Shown one piece after another: positions 34,748-44,508 of a DNA stretch of 64,000 nucleotides (position 1 is the stretch's first letter; each line of letters starts with the position of its first letter). The stretch spans positions 124,001-188,000 of the forward strand of contig NZ_JAKRNT010000004.1 of the NCBI RefSeq assembly GCF_022346605.1, read 5' to 3'. The position numbers and the translations under genes are program-made. The notes under the pieces were generated by a model. That model was not told the DNA's origin, ran no database searches, and saw only the letters and a list, made by a program, of their open reading frames with translations. Source of the DNA: Sporosarcina sp. ACRSL (lineage in GTDB: Bacteria > Bacillota > Bacilli > Bacillales_A > Planococcaceae).

Positions 34748-36289
34748 ATGTTTGGTAAAAAAATGTTTTTAGGGATTCTATTATTAATCTCATTGATTGT
34801 CGTGGCATGTTCGAATTCAAGTGTGAGTAATAACGAAGAAAATGAAGGAGACAAAGCAACTGAAGATACACAAGTAGAAACTGTTACCGTTGCTCAAACG
34901 ATTGGTATAGACGCCATGAATCCATATGCACATAGTGCGATACCGGTTTATGGTATCTGGAGACATGTTATGGAACCACTTGTTGAATTTGATTTTGAAA
35001 CAACAGAGTATTATGGAGTGTTAGCAGAAAGCTGGACGGTGGAAAATGAAACAGACTGGATTTTTACACTTAGAAAAGATGTTAAATTTCATGACGGCAG
35101 TGAATTTACAGCAGATGATGTTGTGCATACTTACAATCGCATAATGACAGATCCGGAAAGCTTACAAACTTCATTTTTAGCACTTATGCAAAGTGTTGAA
35201 AAGGTAGATTCACACACTGTAAAGTTAGTTACCAAACAACCAAGTGCTTCAATACTGAAAGAGTTAATTTTACTTTATATTTCAAGCGGTGCACATTACG
35301 AAGAACTTGGACAGGAAGAAGCTGATAAAAACCCTATTGGTACAGGGCCATATAAGTACAAGGAGTGGAAAAGAAGTGAAAATTTCGTAGTAGAAAAATA
35401 CCCAGAATATTGGGGGGGGACACCAGAGGTTAATCAAGTTGTATTTAGAACTATGCCAGAAGATGTTGCAAGGGTAGCTGCATTGGAAAGGGGAGAAGTA
35501 GATATTATCCCTGCACCAACCCAAGATTTAGAAAGACTCAAGAATTTACAAGGTATTACTGTTGAAGGTTTACCTAGTCTTCGGATGATGTTCTATGTTA
35601 TGAACCCAACAATTGAACCTTTTGATGATGTTAGAGTTAGACAAGCTATTAATTATGCGATTGATATAGACAGTCTTATTGAACACGTTCAAGAAAGTCA
35701 GGTAAATAAATTAAATGGTCCTGTAGCAGATAATGTTTTTGGATATAATCCCGAGTGGGAGGCTTATCCTTTTGATCAGGATAAAGCTCGTGAACTTTTA
35801 GCGGAAGCTGGTTATAAAGATGGCCTTGATATTAATATAGTAACTCCCACAGACCGATATTTACGTGATGTGGACGTTACTGAAGCCGTTGCTTCCATGT
35901 TAAAAGAAGTTGGAATTAATGTTACCGTTCAAACACCGGAATGGGCAGTTTTCTCGAGTGAGTATAAAGAAGGTGCTTATGGCATGTACTTAATTGGACG
36001 TGGACCTGTCTTCGATGCTGACATCGTTCTGCGCCAATATTTCCGGACAGGCGTGACGAAACGATCTATGTATTCTAATCCAGAATTCGACAAGATTTTA
36101 GATGATGCTGATATGAATTTCGATGTTGATGAAAGAGAAAAGTTATTGCAGGAAGCCGGTACTGTACTATTTGAAGATGCTCCAGCTGTATTCTTATACA
36201 CAAATCAAGATAACTATGCTTATCGTAGCAAATTGAAATGGGTTCCAAGGTCAGACGAACAAATTAGAGTAGGGTTTCCAAGTAAATAA
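34748..36289 (+). CDS. extracellular solute-binding lipoprotein, family 5 (DppA/OppA)
   Basis: The 513-residue lipoprotein has the signal ILLLISLIVVACSNSS (lipobox VVAC) and an acidic linker. The SBP_bac_5 fold shows GVLAESWTVENETDWIFTLR (about 75), HDGSEFTADDVVHTYNRI, NPIGTGPYKY and VRQAINYAIDID. It captures the ligand outside the cell for the DppBCDF-type importer encoded just before it. ATG 34748 follows GAGGGGAAG. A gap of about 120 bases from the ATPase gene may hold a separate promoter. Neighbouring M20 peptidase suggests a peptide or N-acyl amino-acid ligand (inference). Confidence 0.9.
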   Translation: MFGKKMFLGILLLISLIVVACSNSSVSNNEENEGDKATEDTQVETVTVAQTIGIDAMNPYAHSAIPVYGIWRHVMEPLVEFDFETTEYYGVLAESWTVENETDWIFTLRKDVKFHDGSEFTADDVVHTYNRIMTDPESLQTSFLALMQSVEKVDSHTVKLVTKQPSASILKELILLYISSGAHYEELGQEEADKNPIGTGPYKYKEWKRSENFVVEKYPEYWGGTPEVNQVVFRTMPEDVARVAALERGEVDIIPAPTQDLERLKNLQGITVEGLPSLRMMFYVMNPTIEPFDDVRVRQAINYAIDIDSLIEHVQESQVNKLNGPVADNVFGYNPEWEAYPFDQDKARELLAEAGYKDGLDINIVTPTDRYLRDVDVTEAVASMLKEVGINVTVQTPEWAVFSSEYKEGAYGMYLIGRGPVFDADIVLRQYFRTGVTKRSMYSNPEFDKILDDADMNFDVDEREKLLQEAGTVLFEDAPAVFLYTNQDNYAYRSKLKWVPRSDEQIRVGFPSK

Positions 36290-36329
36290 TGTAATAGAGT
36301 TCATAATATAAAAGGAGTGAGGGAGTACT

Positions 36330-37724
36330 ATGGATTTCATTGAAGTGAAAAATAGAATAGAAGAGAATAAAGAAGAGTACATGGAAACATTTTTGTCTTT
36401 ATTGAGACAGCCAAGCATCAGCTCAACTAATTATGGTATAGAAGATTGTGCAGAACTTTTAAAAACCATTATGGAAAGAGCAGGGATTGACGTAAAAGTT
36501 ATGCCGACAGATGGGAGTCCTGTAGTCTATGGGGAAGTCATACACCCAGATAATAACTTCACAATTCTTTTTTATGGTCATTATGACGTCCAGCCAGCCG
36601 ATCCCTTAGAGTCTTGGATATCCCCTCCTTTCGAACCAACAATTCGTAATGGAAGGGTATATGCCAGGGGTGCCGGCGATAATAAAGGACAGCTTTTGGC
36701 GCATATTTTAGCGGTTAAAACTTTACTTGATACTTATGGAAAATTGCCCATTAATGTAAAATTCTTGTATGATGGAGAAGAAGAGAATTCAAGTCTGAAC
36801 TTTGAACCATTTGTAAGGAATAATAAAACATTATTGAAAGCGGATGTAGTTTACACTGCAGATGGACCAATGGATCCGTCCGGAAAACCCATGGTTCTGC
36901 TAGGTAACAGAGGGATGCTTTACATTAAAATGAGAGCAAAAGGAGCTTCCCACGATAATCATTCTGGAAATAAAGGTGGAATTGCGCCTAATCCAGCCTG
37001 GAAGCTGATTCATTTGTTGAATACAATGGTTACTCCGGAAGGAAAAGTATTAATTGATGGCTTTTACGATGACATTAGAAAACCCACAAAAGAAGAGTCA
37101 AGCATTTTGAGGAACCTGCCCTTTGATCCAATTGAAACAGCTAAAGTTGTTGGTGTGGATAAAATTGACCTTGATGCAGAAACCTACTACGGTAGAATAG
37201 CGATGCAACCCACATTTAATATAAATGGGTTATATAGTGGTTATACTGAAGATGGTCAAAAAACGATTATTCCTAGTACTGCAACAGTAACAATTGATAT
37301 GCGTTTAGCTGCGGATCAAAATCCTGAAAAAATATATAGTAAAATAGTTGAACATATAAATGTTCATGCTCCTGATATCGAGATAGAAAAAATGGGTAGC
37401 ACTAAGCCATCCAGAACATCTGTTAATTTGGAAGTGGTCCAAACTATATTAGGTGCTGTAAGAGATTCGTACGAGCAAGAACCAATAATCTTACCCGCTA
37501 TTGGAGCAACGATGCCAGGTTATGTTTTTACTGATATTTTAGCCCAGCCCGCAGTATTAGTTCCATATGCCAATGCAGATGAAGATAACCATGCTCCGAA
37601 TGAGAATATGGACATCGATTGCTATTACAAAGGAATTCAAACAAGCTGCAAAGTATTAATGGACTTAGGAGAAAAATACACGGAAAACGGTACACGGAGA
37701 AAGATTGAAATCGGAAAGGTTTAA
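36330..37724 (+). CDS. M20-family metallopeptidase (dipeptidase/carboxypeptidase-like)
   Basis: The 464-residue zinc peptidase has metal-site motifs: LFYGHYDVQPAD (His and catalytic Asp, about 73-84), GRVYARGAGDNKGQ (bridging Asp) and FLYDGEEENSS (catalytic Glu pair). It has the dimerisation-domain insert and a C-terminal EDNHAPNEN with the last His. It resembles CNDP-type dipeptidases. It follows the binding-protein gene by 40 bases with a strong AGGAGTGAGGG site, so imported peptides are probably hydrolysed in the cytoplasm. No signal peptide. Confidence 0.9.
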   Translation: MDFIEVKNRIEENKEEYMETFLSLLRQPSISSTNYGIEDCAELLKTIMERAGIDVKVMPTDGSPVVYGEVIHPDNNFTILFYGHYDVQPADPLESWISPPFEPTIRNGRVYARGAGDNKGQLLAHILAVKTLLDTYGKLPINVKFLYDGEEENSSLNFEPFVRNNKTLLKADVVYTADGPMDPSGKPMVLLGNRGMLYIKMRAKGASHDNHSGNKGGIAPNPAWKLIHLLNTMVTPEGKVLIDGFYDDIRKPTKEESSILRNLPFDPIETAKVVGVDKIDLDAETYYGRIAMQPTFNINGLYSGYTEDGQKTIIPSTATVTIDMRLAADQNPEKIYSKIVEHINVHAPDIEIEKMGSTKPSRTSVNLEVVQTILGAVRDSYEQEPIILPAIGATMPGYVFTDILAQPAVLVPYANADEDNHAPNENMDIDCYYKGIQTSCKVLMDLGEKYTENGTRRKIEIGKV

Positions 37725-37738
37725 TTGCTGTAGCATAA

Positions 37739-37779
37739 GTACTGCGTTTATAAAATCTAAAGATTGTTAAACGCAGTAC
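37739..37779 (+). terminator. hairpin between the peptidase and GntR genes
   Basis: GTACTGCGTTTA (37739-37750) and TAAACGCAGTAC (37768-37779) are a perfect 12-base inverted repeat with a 17-base loop. No T-run follows, so it could be a weak terminator or, since it lies 100 bases before a GntR gene, an operator. Confidence 0.5.
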
Positions 37780-37877
37780 GCATTGGGCTTGAGAGTCTAT
37801 GGTTTCCTGGGCTTTGTTGCTGAATTTTGCTAGACTTAAAAGTGTTACATCTGAAAGTAAAATAATTTAAAAATGGA

Positions 37878-38567
37878 ATGATGATAATGAAAATACAAAA
37901 AATGGAGCCACTTTATCTCCAGGTATATTCAATTTTAAGAAAAGAAGTATTGGAAGGTGTTTACCAGCCAGGACAAAAGCTGGTTGAATCGAGAATTGCG
38001 GCTGATCTTGGGGTAAGTAGGGGTCCTGTACGTGAGGCAATGGGAAGATTAGAACAGGAAGGATTAGTTGTTCAAAAAGATAACTATAATCATGTTATCG
38101 AATATACGGAGAAAGACGTTATTGATGTTTATCAGTGCCGGAAGGCTCTAGAATCGATGGCTGTTGAATTAGCAACTAAATTCATTTCTAAGGAAGAACT
38201 TACCCATCTAAAAGAAGTTTTAGAAAGAAGCGAGGAAGCTTTTCGAAGAAATGATTCAAAAGATATTATTAAGAATAATATTATCTTTCATGACATTATT
38301 GTAATTTCTTCAAGAAACAATTCTTTAATTGATATGGTGGAAACATTAAAGGGTAAAATCACCTATTATAGAAGCACGATAATTGGTAATTATCATAGAA
38401 ACGATGTAAATGATGATTACATTAAGGAACATCGGGAAATCTTCACGGCAATTTCCGATGGGAATGCTACAATTGCAAAAAAATTAATGGAAAAACATAT
38501 GGACTCTGATATCTCTGCATTTGTTAGTTTTATGAACAAAAGTAAAAAAAATAAACAGAATGTATAG
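37878..38567 (+). CDS. GntR-family regulator (FadR/FCD subfamily)
   Basis: The 229-residue regulator has an N-terminal winged helix (PLYLQVYSILRKEVLEG, about 10-26, and ESRIAADLGVSRGPVREAMG). The C-terminal FCD ligand domain has DVYQCRKALESMAVELATK and metal-site histidines in FHDIIV and EHREIF. Such proteins usually respond to carboxylic acids and repress adjacent catabolic genes. Here it stands between the transporter block and the MFS/CoA-transferase/LeuCD block, so it may regulate either. Starts at 37878, 37881 and 37887 cannot be separated. Confidence 0.88.
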   Translation: MMIMKIQKMEPLYLQVYSILRKEVLEGVYQPGQKLVESRIAADLGVSRGPVREAMGRLEQEGLVVQKDNYNHVIEYTEKDVIDVYQCRKALESMAVELATKFISKEELTHLKEVLERSEEAFRRNDSKDIIKNNIIFHDIIVISSRNNSLIDMVETLKGKITYYRSTIIGNYHRNDVNDDYIKEHREIFTAISDGNATIAKKLMEKHMDSDISAFVSFMNKSKKNKQNV

Positions 38568-38649
38568 AGTACATTATAAGTACTTGTCAAAATGAATTAT
38601 GCTAAAACAATACTTTGCAATCGATTATTCACTGGATTAGGGGGTAAAT

Positions 38650-39891
38650 ATGAATCTATCACGCTATGGCCCTTCATCATTGCGAATCGCTTGGATCATG
38701 CTAGGTTGGCTATTGGCTGTTCAAATTGCTGTCGCCATTGTTGGTCGTAGTCTAGCACCTTTAGGTGCATTAATTGGTACTGATATAGAGTTAACCAATG
38801 CTCAAATTGGATTATTGCCAGCAGCTCTTTACTTAGGTCAGCTCTTTATTGGATTACCCTCTGGTTTTATAAGTGATAAGTGGGGTTCACGACATTTATT
38901 ATTGATATTAGGTTTAGTATTGGGATTTTCATTTGTTTTTTTCTCGTTTTCGTATAGTCTTGGATTAATTTTAGTTTTTCTTTTCGTAGGAGGCCTTGGT
39001 TTTGGCACAATACATACAACTACAAATTTAGGTATTGTATATTGGTTTCCGTTGAAGAGAAGAGGCACAGCGATGGGAATTAAGCAGATGGGTATGACCT
39101 TTGGTTCGGCTTTAGCATCCTTAATTTTATTACCCATAGCAATCCAGATAGGCTGGAGACTGGCTATATTGATAGCGAGTTTATTACTAATTACCATTAG
39201 TATTTTTGCTTTCATTTACTATCGGGACTCACCTGAAAAGAATGTTGCGGGTACTCCAAAATTAACTATCCAATTATTTCTCAGAAGGCTTAAAGAAATC
39301 ATACGGAATAAAACTCTCTGGAAAATTAGTCTATCTGCCGCTGGATTAAGCGGAATACAAATTAGCTGGAATACCTTTATTATAATTTATGCTCACGATA
39401 AATTCCAAATGAATCTGGCAATGGCAGGTCTATTATTGGTTTTTTCAGAAGTAAGTGGTTCTTTTGGTAGGATTGCTTGGGGAGTTATTAGTGATTTTAT
39501 CTTTAATGGAAATCGAAAAATTATATTTATGATTATAGCATTACTTACATTTATAACCAGCGTAACTGTCGCAGTATTACCAAGTCAAACTCCACTTTTC
39601 ATCATTTTCTTCATTTCCTGTATATTCGGTTTCTGTGTATCAGGATTTAATGGTATCTGGATGAATATGGCAAGCGAGTCTACCACTAAAAACTTAGCAG
39701 GGACCGCAACGGGTTTTAGTTTGATGATAGGATCTTTGGGAATTGTTTTAGTTCCTCCACTATTTGGTTGGATTGTTGATAAAACTTCTACGTATGAATT
39801 TGCCTGGTTTTCTTTGGGTGGATTGTCCTTGTTGATTCTTTTATTATCATTTTTCACCCGGCGATTGAGCGAAGTCAAAGGGGCTATTTAA
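38650..39891 (+). CDS. MFS transporter, organic-acid type
   Basis: The 413-residue protein has 12 membrane helices. The conserved loop after helix 2 reads GLPSGFISDKWGSRHLL (about 77-93). GLGFGTIHTTTNLGIVYWF and the helix-5 KQMGMTFGSALASL segment resemble NNP/CynX or nitrate-sugar-carboxylate MFS members. It is the first gene of the putative catabolic cluster and would bring in the substrate. AGGGGG precedes the ATG. About 200 AT-rich bases with a threefold AACAATAA repeat (about 40045-40065) follow before the CoA-transferase. Confidence 0.88.
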   Translation: MNLSRYGPSSLRIAWIMLGWLLAVQIAVAIVGRSLAPLGALIGTDIELTNAQIGLLPAALYLGQLFIGLPSGFISDKWGSRHLLLILGLVLGFSFVFFSFSYSLGLILVFLFVGGLGFGTIHTTTNLGIVYWFPLKRRGTAMGIKQMGMTFGSALASLILLPIAIQIGWRLAILIASLLLITISIFAFIYYRDSPEKNVAGTPKLTIQLFLRRLKEIIRNKTLWKISLSAAGLSGIQISWNTFIIIYAHDKFQMNLAMAGLLLVFSEVSGSFGRIAWGVISDFIFNGNRKIIFMIIALLTFITSVTVAVLPSQTPLFIIFFISCIFGFCVSGFNGIWMNMASESTTKNLAGTATGFSLMIGSLGIVLVPPLFGWIVDKTSTYEFAWFSLGGLSLLILLLSFFTRRLSEVKGAI

Positions 39892-40096
39892 GGAATTAAA
39901 AGAGTATCTAAATTTCCAGGTATTGTGATTGGTCAAAAGTTCCCCTATTTAAAAGTAATTGTGTGTATTTTTGTTAACTTATGGATTGACTTAACAGTGT
40001 AAAGACAACGATGCAATTTTTTTTGATTACTAACTGTCAACAGTAAACAATAAACAATAAACAATTCTCGCGAGGCAAATGGAATGGAGGAAACTG

Positions 40097-41287
40097 ATGA
40101 GTAAACCACTTGAAGGAATCAAAGTATTAGAATTGGGCAGTTTGATTGCAGGCCCATTTGCATCGAGGTTAATGGCTGAATTTGGAGCTGAAGTAATTAA
40201 AGTAGAACCGCCTGAAAAAGGAGATCCTATTAGGAACTGGAGAGTTCTTCATGAGGGGACATCGCTTTGGTGGTATGTCCAATCAAGAAATAAAAAATGT
40301 ATTACGTTGGATTTAAAGTCTTCTGAAGGACAAGAATTAATCCGAAACATTGCTAAAGAAGTAGATATTGTTGTCGAAAATTTCCGTCCAGGTACCTTGG
40401 AGAAATGGGGAATTGGCTATGAGGATCTAAAGGAATTAAATCCGGGCATAATTTTCGTCAGAATTTCAGGTTACGGACAAGATGGACCTTACCATAATAA
40501 ACCTGGGTTTGGAAGCATTGGAGAGGCAATGGGGGGTATTCGTGCCCTTACTGGATATCCTGAATTGCCTCCTACAAGAGTAGGAATAAGCCTAGGGGAT
40601 TCTGTTGCTGCCCTATATGGAGTAATCGGTGCTCTTATGGCACTACGGCACCGGGATCTGAATGGAGAAGGTCAAATAGTAGATGTCGCTTTATACGAAG
40701 CCATATTTAGTTTAATGGAAAGTATGGTACCTGAGTACGATCATTCTCAACTGATTAGAGAAAGAACCGGGAGTACATTGCCAGGAATTACACCATCAAA
40801 TATTTACCTTTCAAAAGATGGTAAATACGCTGTAATTGGTGCAAATGGTGATAGTATTTTTAAACGATTGTGTGAAGCGATGAATCGTAAAGATTTATCT
40901 GATGATGAAAGATTTCAAACAAATAAAGGACGTTCTGAAAGGGCTGAATACTTAGATGGAGAAATCGAGAAATGGACAAGCCAATTTGAATTGAAAGATA
41001 TTTTAATGAAACTCGAAGATCATGGAATCCCATCAGGTCCAATTTATAACGTTGCCGATATGTTTAAGGACCAACATTTTCTATATAGGAAGATGATAGA
41101 AGAGGTAGACGTCGAAGGATATGGAAAACTAAAAATGCCGGGCATTATTCCAAAGCTTAGTATAACTCCCGGAGGGACAGAATGGGCAGGTCCAGCACTT
41201 GGGCAACACAATAATGAGGTGTTTAAAGAGTTATTAGGTCTAAGTGAAAGCCAAATCAAAAAATTGAAGGATAACAGAAAAATTTAG
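40097..41287 (+). CDS. class III CoA-transferase (CaiB/BaiF family)
   Basis: The 396-residue protein starts with the typical KPLEGIKVLELGSLIAGPFA and AEFGAEVIKVEPPEKGDP. It shows NKKCITLDLKS, the catalytic aspartate region VDVALYEAIFSLME, and GIPSGPIYNVADMFKDQHF. Members move CoA between acids such as succinate, citramalate or itaconate. Here it probably activates a dicarboxylic acid for the downstream HMG-CoA-lyase-type gene. ATG 40097 follows AATGGAGG; ATG 40079 would lie before this site. Substrate is inferred only from context. Confidence 0.88.
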   Translation: MSKPLEGIKVLELGSLIAGPFASRLMAEFGAEVIKVEPPEKGDPIRNWRVLHEGTSLWWYVQSRNKKCITLDLKSSEGQELIRNIAKEVDIVVENFRPGTLEKWGIGYEDLKELNPGIIFVRISGYGQDGPYHNKPGFGSIGEAMGGIRALTGYPELPPTRVGISLGDSVAALYGVIGALMALRHRDLNGEGQIVDVALYEAIFSLMESMVPEYDHSQLIRERTGSTLPGITPSNIYLSKDGKYAVIGANGDSIFKRLCEAMNRKDLSDDERFQTNKGRSERAEYLDGEIEKWTSQFELKDILMKLEDHGIPSGPIYNVADMFKDQHFLYRKMIEEVDVEGYGKLKMPGIIPKLSITPGGTEWAGPALGQHNNEVFKELLGLSESQIKKLKDNRKI

Positions 41288-41359
41288 TTATGTGATTGTT
41301 AGGTGATAATTATTGAAACCTACTTATATATTAAAAACTCATTTGAGAGGAAGTAAACA

Positions 41360-42007
41360 ATGATTATAAATCCAGATGATTTAAATACAAAAGACACATA
41401 CAAGCTCTTGATTGGTGCAGTTGTACCAAGGCCGATTGCATGGGTATCCACAATATCTAGTGACGGTACCCCAAACTTGGCACCATTTAGCTTCTTTTCA
41501 GTAGCATCTAGAAAACCTCCAATTCTATCCATTTCTATAGGTCCCGGAGTTGGCGAGAGAGAAGGAACTACTAAAGATACGCTAGTAAATATTCTTGAGC
41601 AAAAGGAGTTTGTTATAAACATTACACCTGCAACGCTAAGAAATGAAATGCACCGCAGCTCAGAAAATTTTCCAAGTGATGTAAATGAGTTTGAATATAC
41701 AGGATTGACACCAGGTGAGAGTGAGATAGTCAAGTCGCCACGTGTTGAGGAATCACCAATTAGTATGGAATGTATCTTGCATGACGTTATAAAGCTTGGT
41801 GAGGATCATCTCGTTCTAGGGCGCGTTGTTCGCTATCATGTTAATGATGAGCTTTACGAGAAAGGGAGAATTAATTTAGCCAAACTTGCTCCAATTGGCC
41901 GTTTAGCTGGAAACTACTCATTAGTGGATAAGATTTTCTCGTTACCAGATGATAATTCCAAAGAAATGTTACCGAAATCGGTTGATAGCATGAGGGAAAT
42001 TAAATGA
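41360..42007 (+). CDS. flavin-reductase-like protein (FMN-binding split barrel)
   Basis: The 215-residue protein contains YKLLIGAVVPRPIAWVSTIS and GTPNLAPFSFFSVASRKPP, the classic flavin-reductase-like motif. LGEDHLVLGRVVRYHVND follows. It probably binds FMN and may be an oxidoreductase or a flavin carrier. Its stop overlaps the ATG of the lyase gene, so it belongs to this operon although its role in the pathway is unclear. GAGAGGAAG precedes the start. Confidence 0.85.
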   Translation: MIINPDDLNTKDTYKLLIGAVVPRPIAWVSTISSDGTPNLAPFSFFSVASRKPPILSISIGPGVGEREGTTKDTLVNILEQKEFVINITPATLRNEMHRSSENFPSDVNEFEYTGLTPGESEIVKSPRVEESPISMECILHDVIKLGEDHLVLGRVVRYHVNDELYEKGRINLAKLAPIGRLAGNYSLVDKIFSLPDDNSKEMLPKSVDSMREIK

Positions 42008-42924
42008 AAGCAATTCATATCCAGGAGGTCGTAACGAGGGACGGATTTCAAATTGAAGAGAGGTTTATTCCGACAGAAGAGAAAATTGGGCTTCTGAATA
42101 CGTTGTCAAAAATTGGTTTAAGTCGCATTGAAGTGAGCTCCTTCGTCTCTCCAAGAGTTGTACCGATGTTAAGAGATGCTATCAATGTCGTTGCCGCAAT
42201 TGAAAGAGATCCTAGTGTCACATATGTTTGCCTAGTCCCAAACACTCGTGGTGCAGAAATTGCTCTTTCCAGGGACATCGACGAAATCAACTTTGTAATG
42301 TCTGCAAGCGAAACTCATAATTTAGCAAACACTAGAAAAACAATCGAACAGTCATTAAGGGAGCTTACCAACATCTCTTCTTTAATTAGAGGAACAGTAT
42401 TACGGTTAAATGGTTCTATCGCAACCTCGTTCGGCTGTCCGTACGAAGGTGATATAAGTAAGAAAAAGCTTTTTTCAATTATTGAAGGATACCTTGAGCG
42501 TGGTGTGATGAGTGTAACACTGGCTGATACCACAGGAATGGCGAATCCAACACAAGTTGAATCATTACTTACAAAAGTAAGAGAGACGTGGCCTTAACTA
42601 GAATTAACATTACATTTCCATAATACCCGGGGAATGGGGTTAGCGAACGTCTTAGCAGGAATTCGAGCAGGGGTCGATCGCTACGATTCATCTCTGGGTG
42701 GATTAGGTGGTTGTCCATTTGCAACTGGCGCTACAGGTAACATTTGCACAGAGGATCTCGTCCACATGCTTCATATGATGGGGCATAGCACTAATGTTGA
42801 TTTAGACGGGTTGTTATCTATAGCCAGAGATTTACCGGGAATCGTCGGGCACGATGTTCCGGGGCAAGTAATCAAGGCGGGAAAGGTTTCTGATTTACAT
42901 CCAATCCCTAACTGGGCAATATAA
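42004..42924 (+). pseudogene. HMG-CoA-lyase-family gene broken by one in-frame stop
   Basis: The reading frame is continuous from ATG 42004 to TAA 42922-42924, about 306 codons, except for TAA at 42595-42597. Before it are EVVTRDGFQIEERF (catalytic Arg-Asp), EVSSFVSPRVVPM, NFVMSASETHN and TLADTTGMANP. After it, in the same frame, come LHFHNTRGMGLANVLAG (metal His pair) and GLGGCPFATGATGNICTEDL, with the active-site Cys loop. All parts are needed for the TIM barrel, so the protein is inactive unless the stop is read through or is a sequencing error. One base change (AAA or CAA to TAA) explains it. Confidence 0.85.
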
Positions 42925-43085
42925 TAAACGAATGAATTTATTGTAACTAACCCAAACCAATCACTGAAATTCCAAGAATATATACAGTGGATAATGAAAC
43001 AATGCACCTAGCCCTTTGAAAATAACTTCCTTATTTAATACAGATGTCAAAGAAAATGAAAACTGATAAAAATGGAGGGAAATCG

Positions 43086-44507
43086 ATGGGTAAAACGCTC
43101 TTTGATAAAATTTGGGAATCACATGTTATATATGAAAAAGAAGGAGAACCTTCTTTACTTTATGTTGACTTACATTTAATCCATGAAGTAACTTCTCCAC
43201 AAGCATTTGAAAGACTACGGATTAGTGACAGAAAGGTACGTCGTCCTGATTTAACCTTTGCAACCATTGATCATAACGTCCCAACCACAGATCGTTCAAA
43301 GCCAATAACTGATATGCTTGCAAAAGAACAGATTGACCAATTAATTACTAACTGCCATGATTTCAATATTGAACTATTTGATTTATCAAGTAAAAACCAA
43401 GGGATTGTCCATGTTATAGGACCTGAGTTAGGGTTAACCACCCCAGGAAAAACAATTGTGTGTGGTGATAGTCACACATCTACCCATGGAGCTTTTGGTG
43501 CTTTCGGGTTCGGTATTGGGTCAAGTGAACTTGAACATGTTCTTGCGACTCAAACAATACCACTAATAAAACCTAAAACAATGCGCATTGAATTAAAGGG
43601 TAAGCGACCAAAAAGCTTAACAGCAAAAGATATTGTACTTGGAATCATTAAGCGCATTGGAAATGCAGGTGGCACTGGTTTTGTGTTTGAATTTACAGGT
43701 GAAGCAGCGTCAGACTTATCGATTGAGGAACGCATGACGATCTGTAATATGGCAATTGAGGCAGGAGCCCGCGCAGGGTTGTTTGCACCAGATAATAAAA
43801 CTTTTAAATACCTTGAAGGCCGTCAATATGCTCCAAAAGGAGAGGGTTGGGCTATAGCTCTTGCAGATTGGCAACAGCTAATACCAGACATAGATGCGTG
43901 TTATGACCGCGAACTGATTGTTGATATTAGCGAATTCTCCCCATTCGTCACCTGGGGGACAACTCCTGACATGGTCGTAGAAGTAACAGAAAATATACCA
44001 GATCCAACCAGTTTCAAAACTGAAATAGAGCAAAAGTCTGCTCAGAATGCATTAGATTATATGGGATTAAAAGCCGGTATGTCTATCATGGATATTGCGA
44101 TTGATAAAGTCTTCATAGGTTCTTGCACGAATTCAAGAATAGAAGATTTAAGAGCCGCAGCAGATATTGTTAAGTTAAGTAATGATAAAGTGGTTTCTAC
44201 AGTTACAGCATTGGTTGTTCCTGGATCACATCGTGTAAAAGAACAAGCTGAAGCTGAAGGGTTAGACAAGATATTTATCAATGCTGGATTCGAATGGAGA
44301 GAACCTGGATGTAGTATGTGTTTAGGGATGAATCCAGATTACTTATTACCTGGGGAACGATGTGCATCTACTTCTAATAGAAACTTTGAAGGACGTCAAG
44401 GTCGCGGAGGACGTACACATTTAGTGAGCCCGCCCATGGCTGCGGCAGCTGCGCTAAAAGGATACTTTGTAGACATTAGGAAATATGATTCGGTAAAGGA
44501 GAATTAA
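43086..44507 (+). CDS. leuC: LeuC-type hydratase/isomerase large subunit
   Basis: The 473-residue aconitase-family subunit has [19 protein letters not shown] (about 25-43), [20 protein letters not shown], and the cluster ligands in [14 protein letters not shown] and [11 protein letters not shown]. These closely match 3-isopropylmalate dehydratase LeuC. No leuA or leuB is nearby. It sits instead with a CoA-transferase and an HMG-CoA-lyase relative, so a different (methyl-substituted) dicarboxylate may be its substrate. ATG 43086 lies 6 bases after GGAGGG; the in-frame upstream ATG has no such site. Confidence 0.85.
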   Translation: MGKTLFDKIWESHVIYEKEGEPSLLYVDLHLIHEVTSPQAFERLRISDRKVRRPDLTFATIDHNVPTTDRSKPITDMLAKEQIDQLITNCHDFNIELFDLSSKNQGIVHVIGPELGLTTPGKTIVCGDSHTSTHGAFGAFGFGIGSSELEHVLATQTIPLIKPKTMRIELKGKRPKSLTAKDIVLGIIKRIGNAGGTGFVFEFTGEAASDLSIEERMTICNMAIEAGARAGLFAPDNKTFKYLEGRQYAPKGEGWAIALADWQQLIPDIDACYDRELIVDISEFSPFVTWGTTPDMVVEVTENIPDPTSFKTEIEQKSAQNALDYMGLKAGMSIMDIAIDKVFIGSCTNSRIEDLRAAADIVKLSNDKVVSTVTALVVPGSHRVKEQAEAEGLDKIFINAGFEWREPGCSMCLGMNPDYLLPGERCASTSNRNFEGRQGRGGRTHLVSPPMAAAAALKGYFVDIRKYDSVKEN

Positions 44508-44508
44508 G

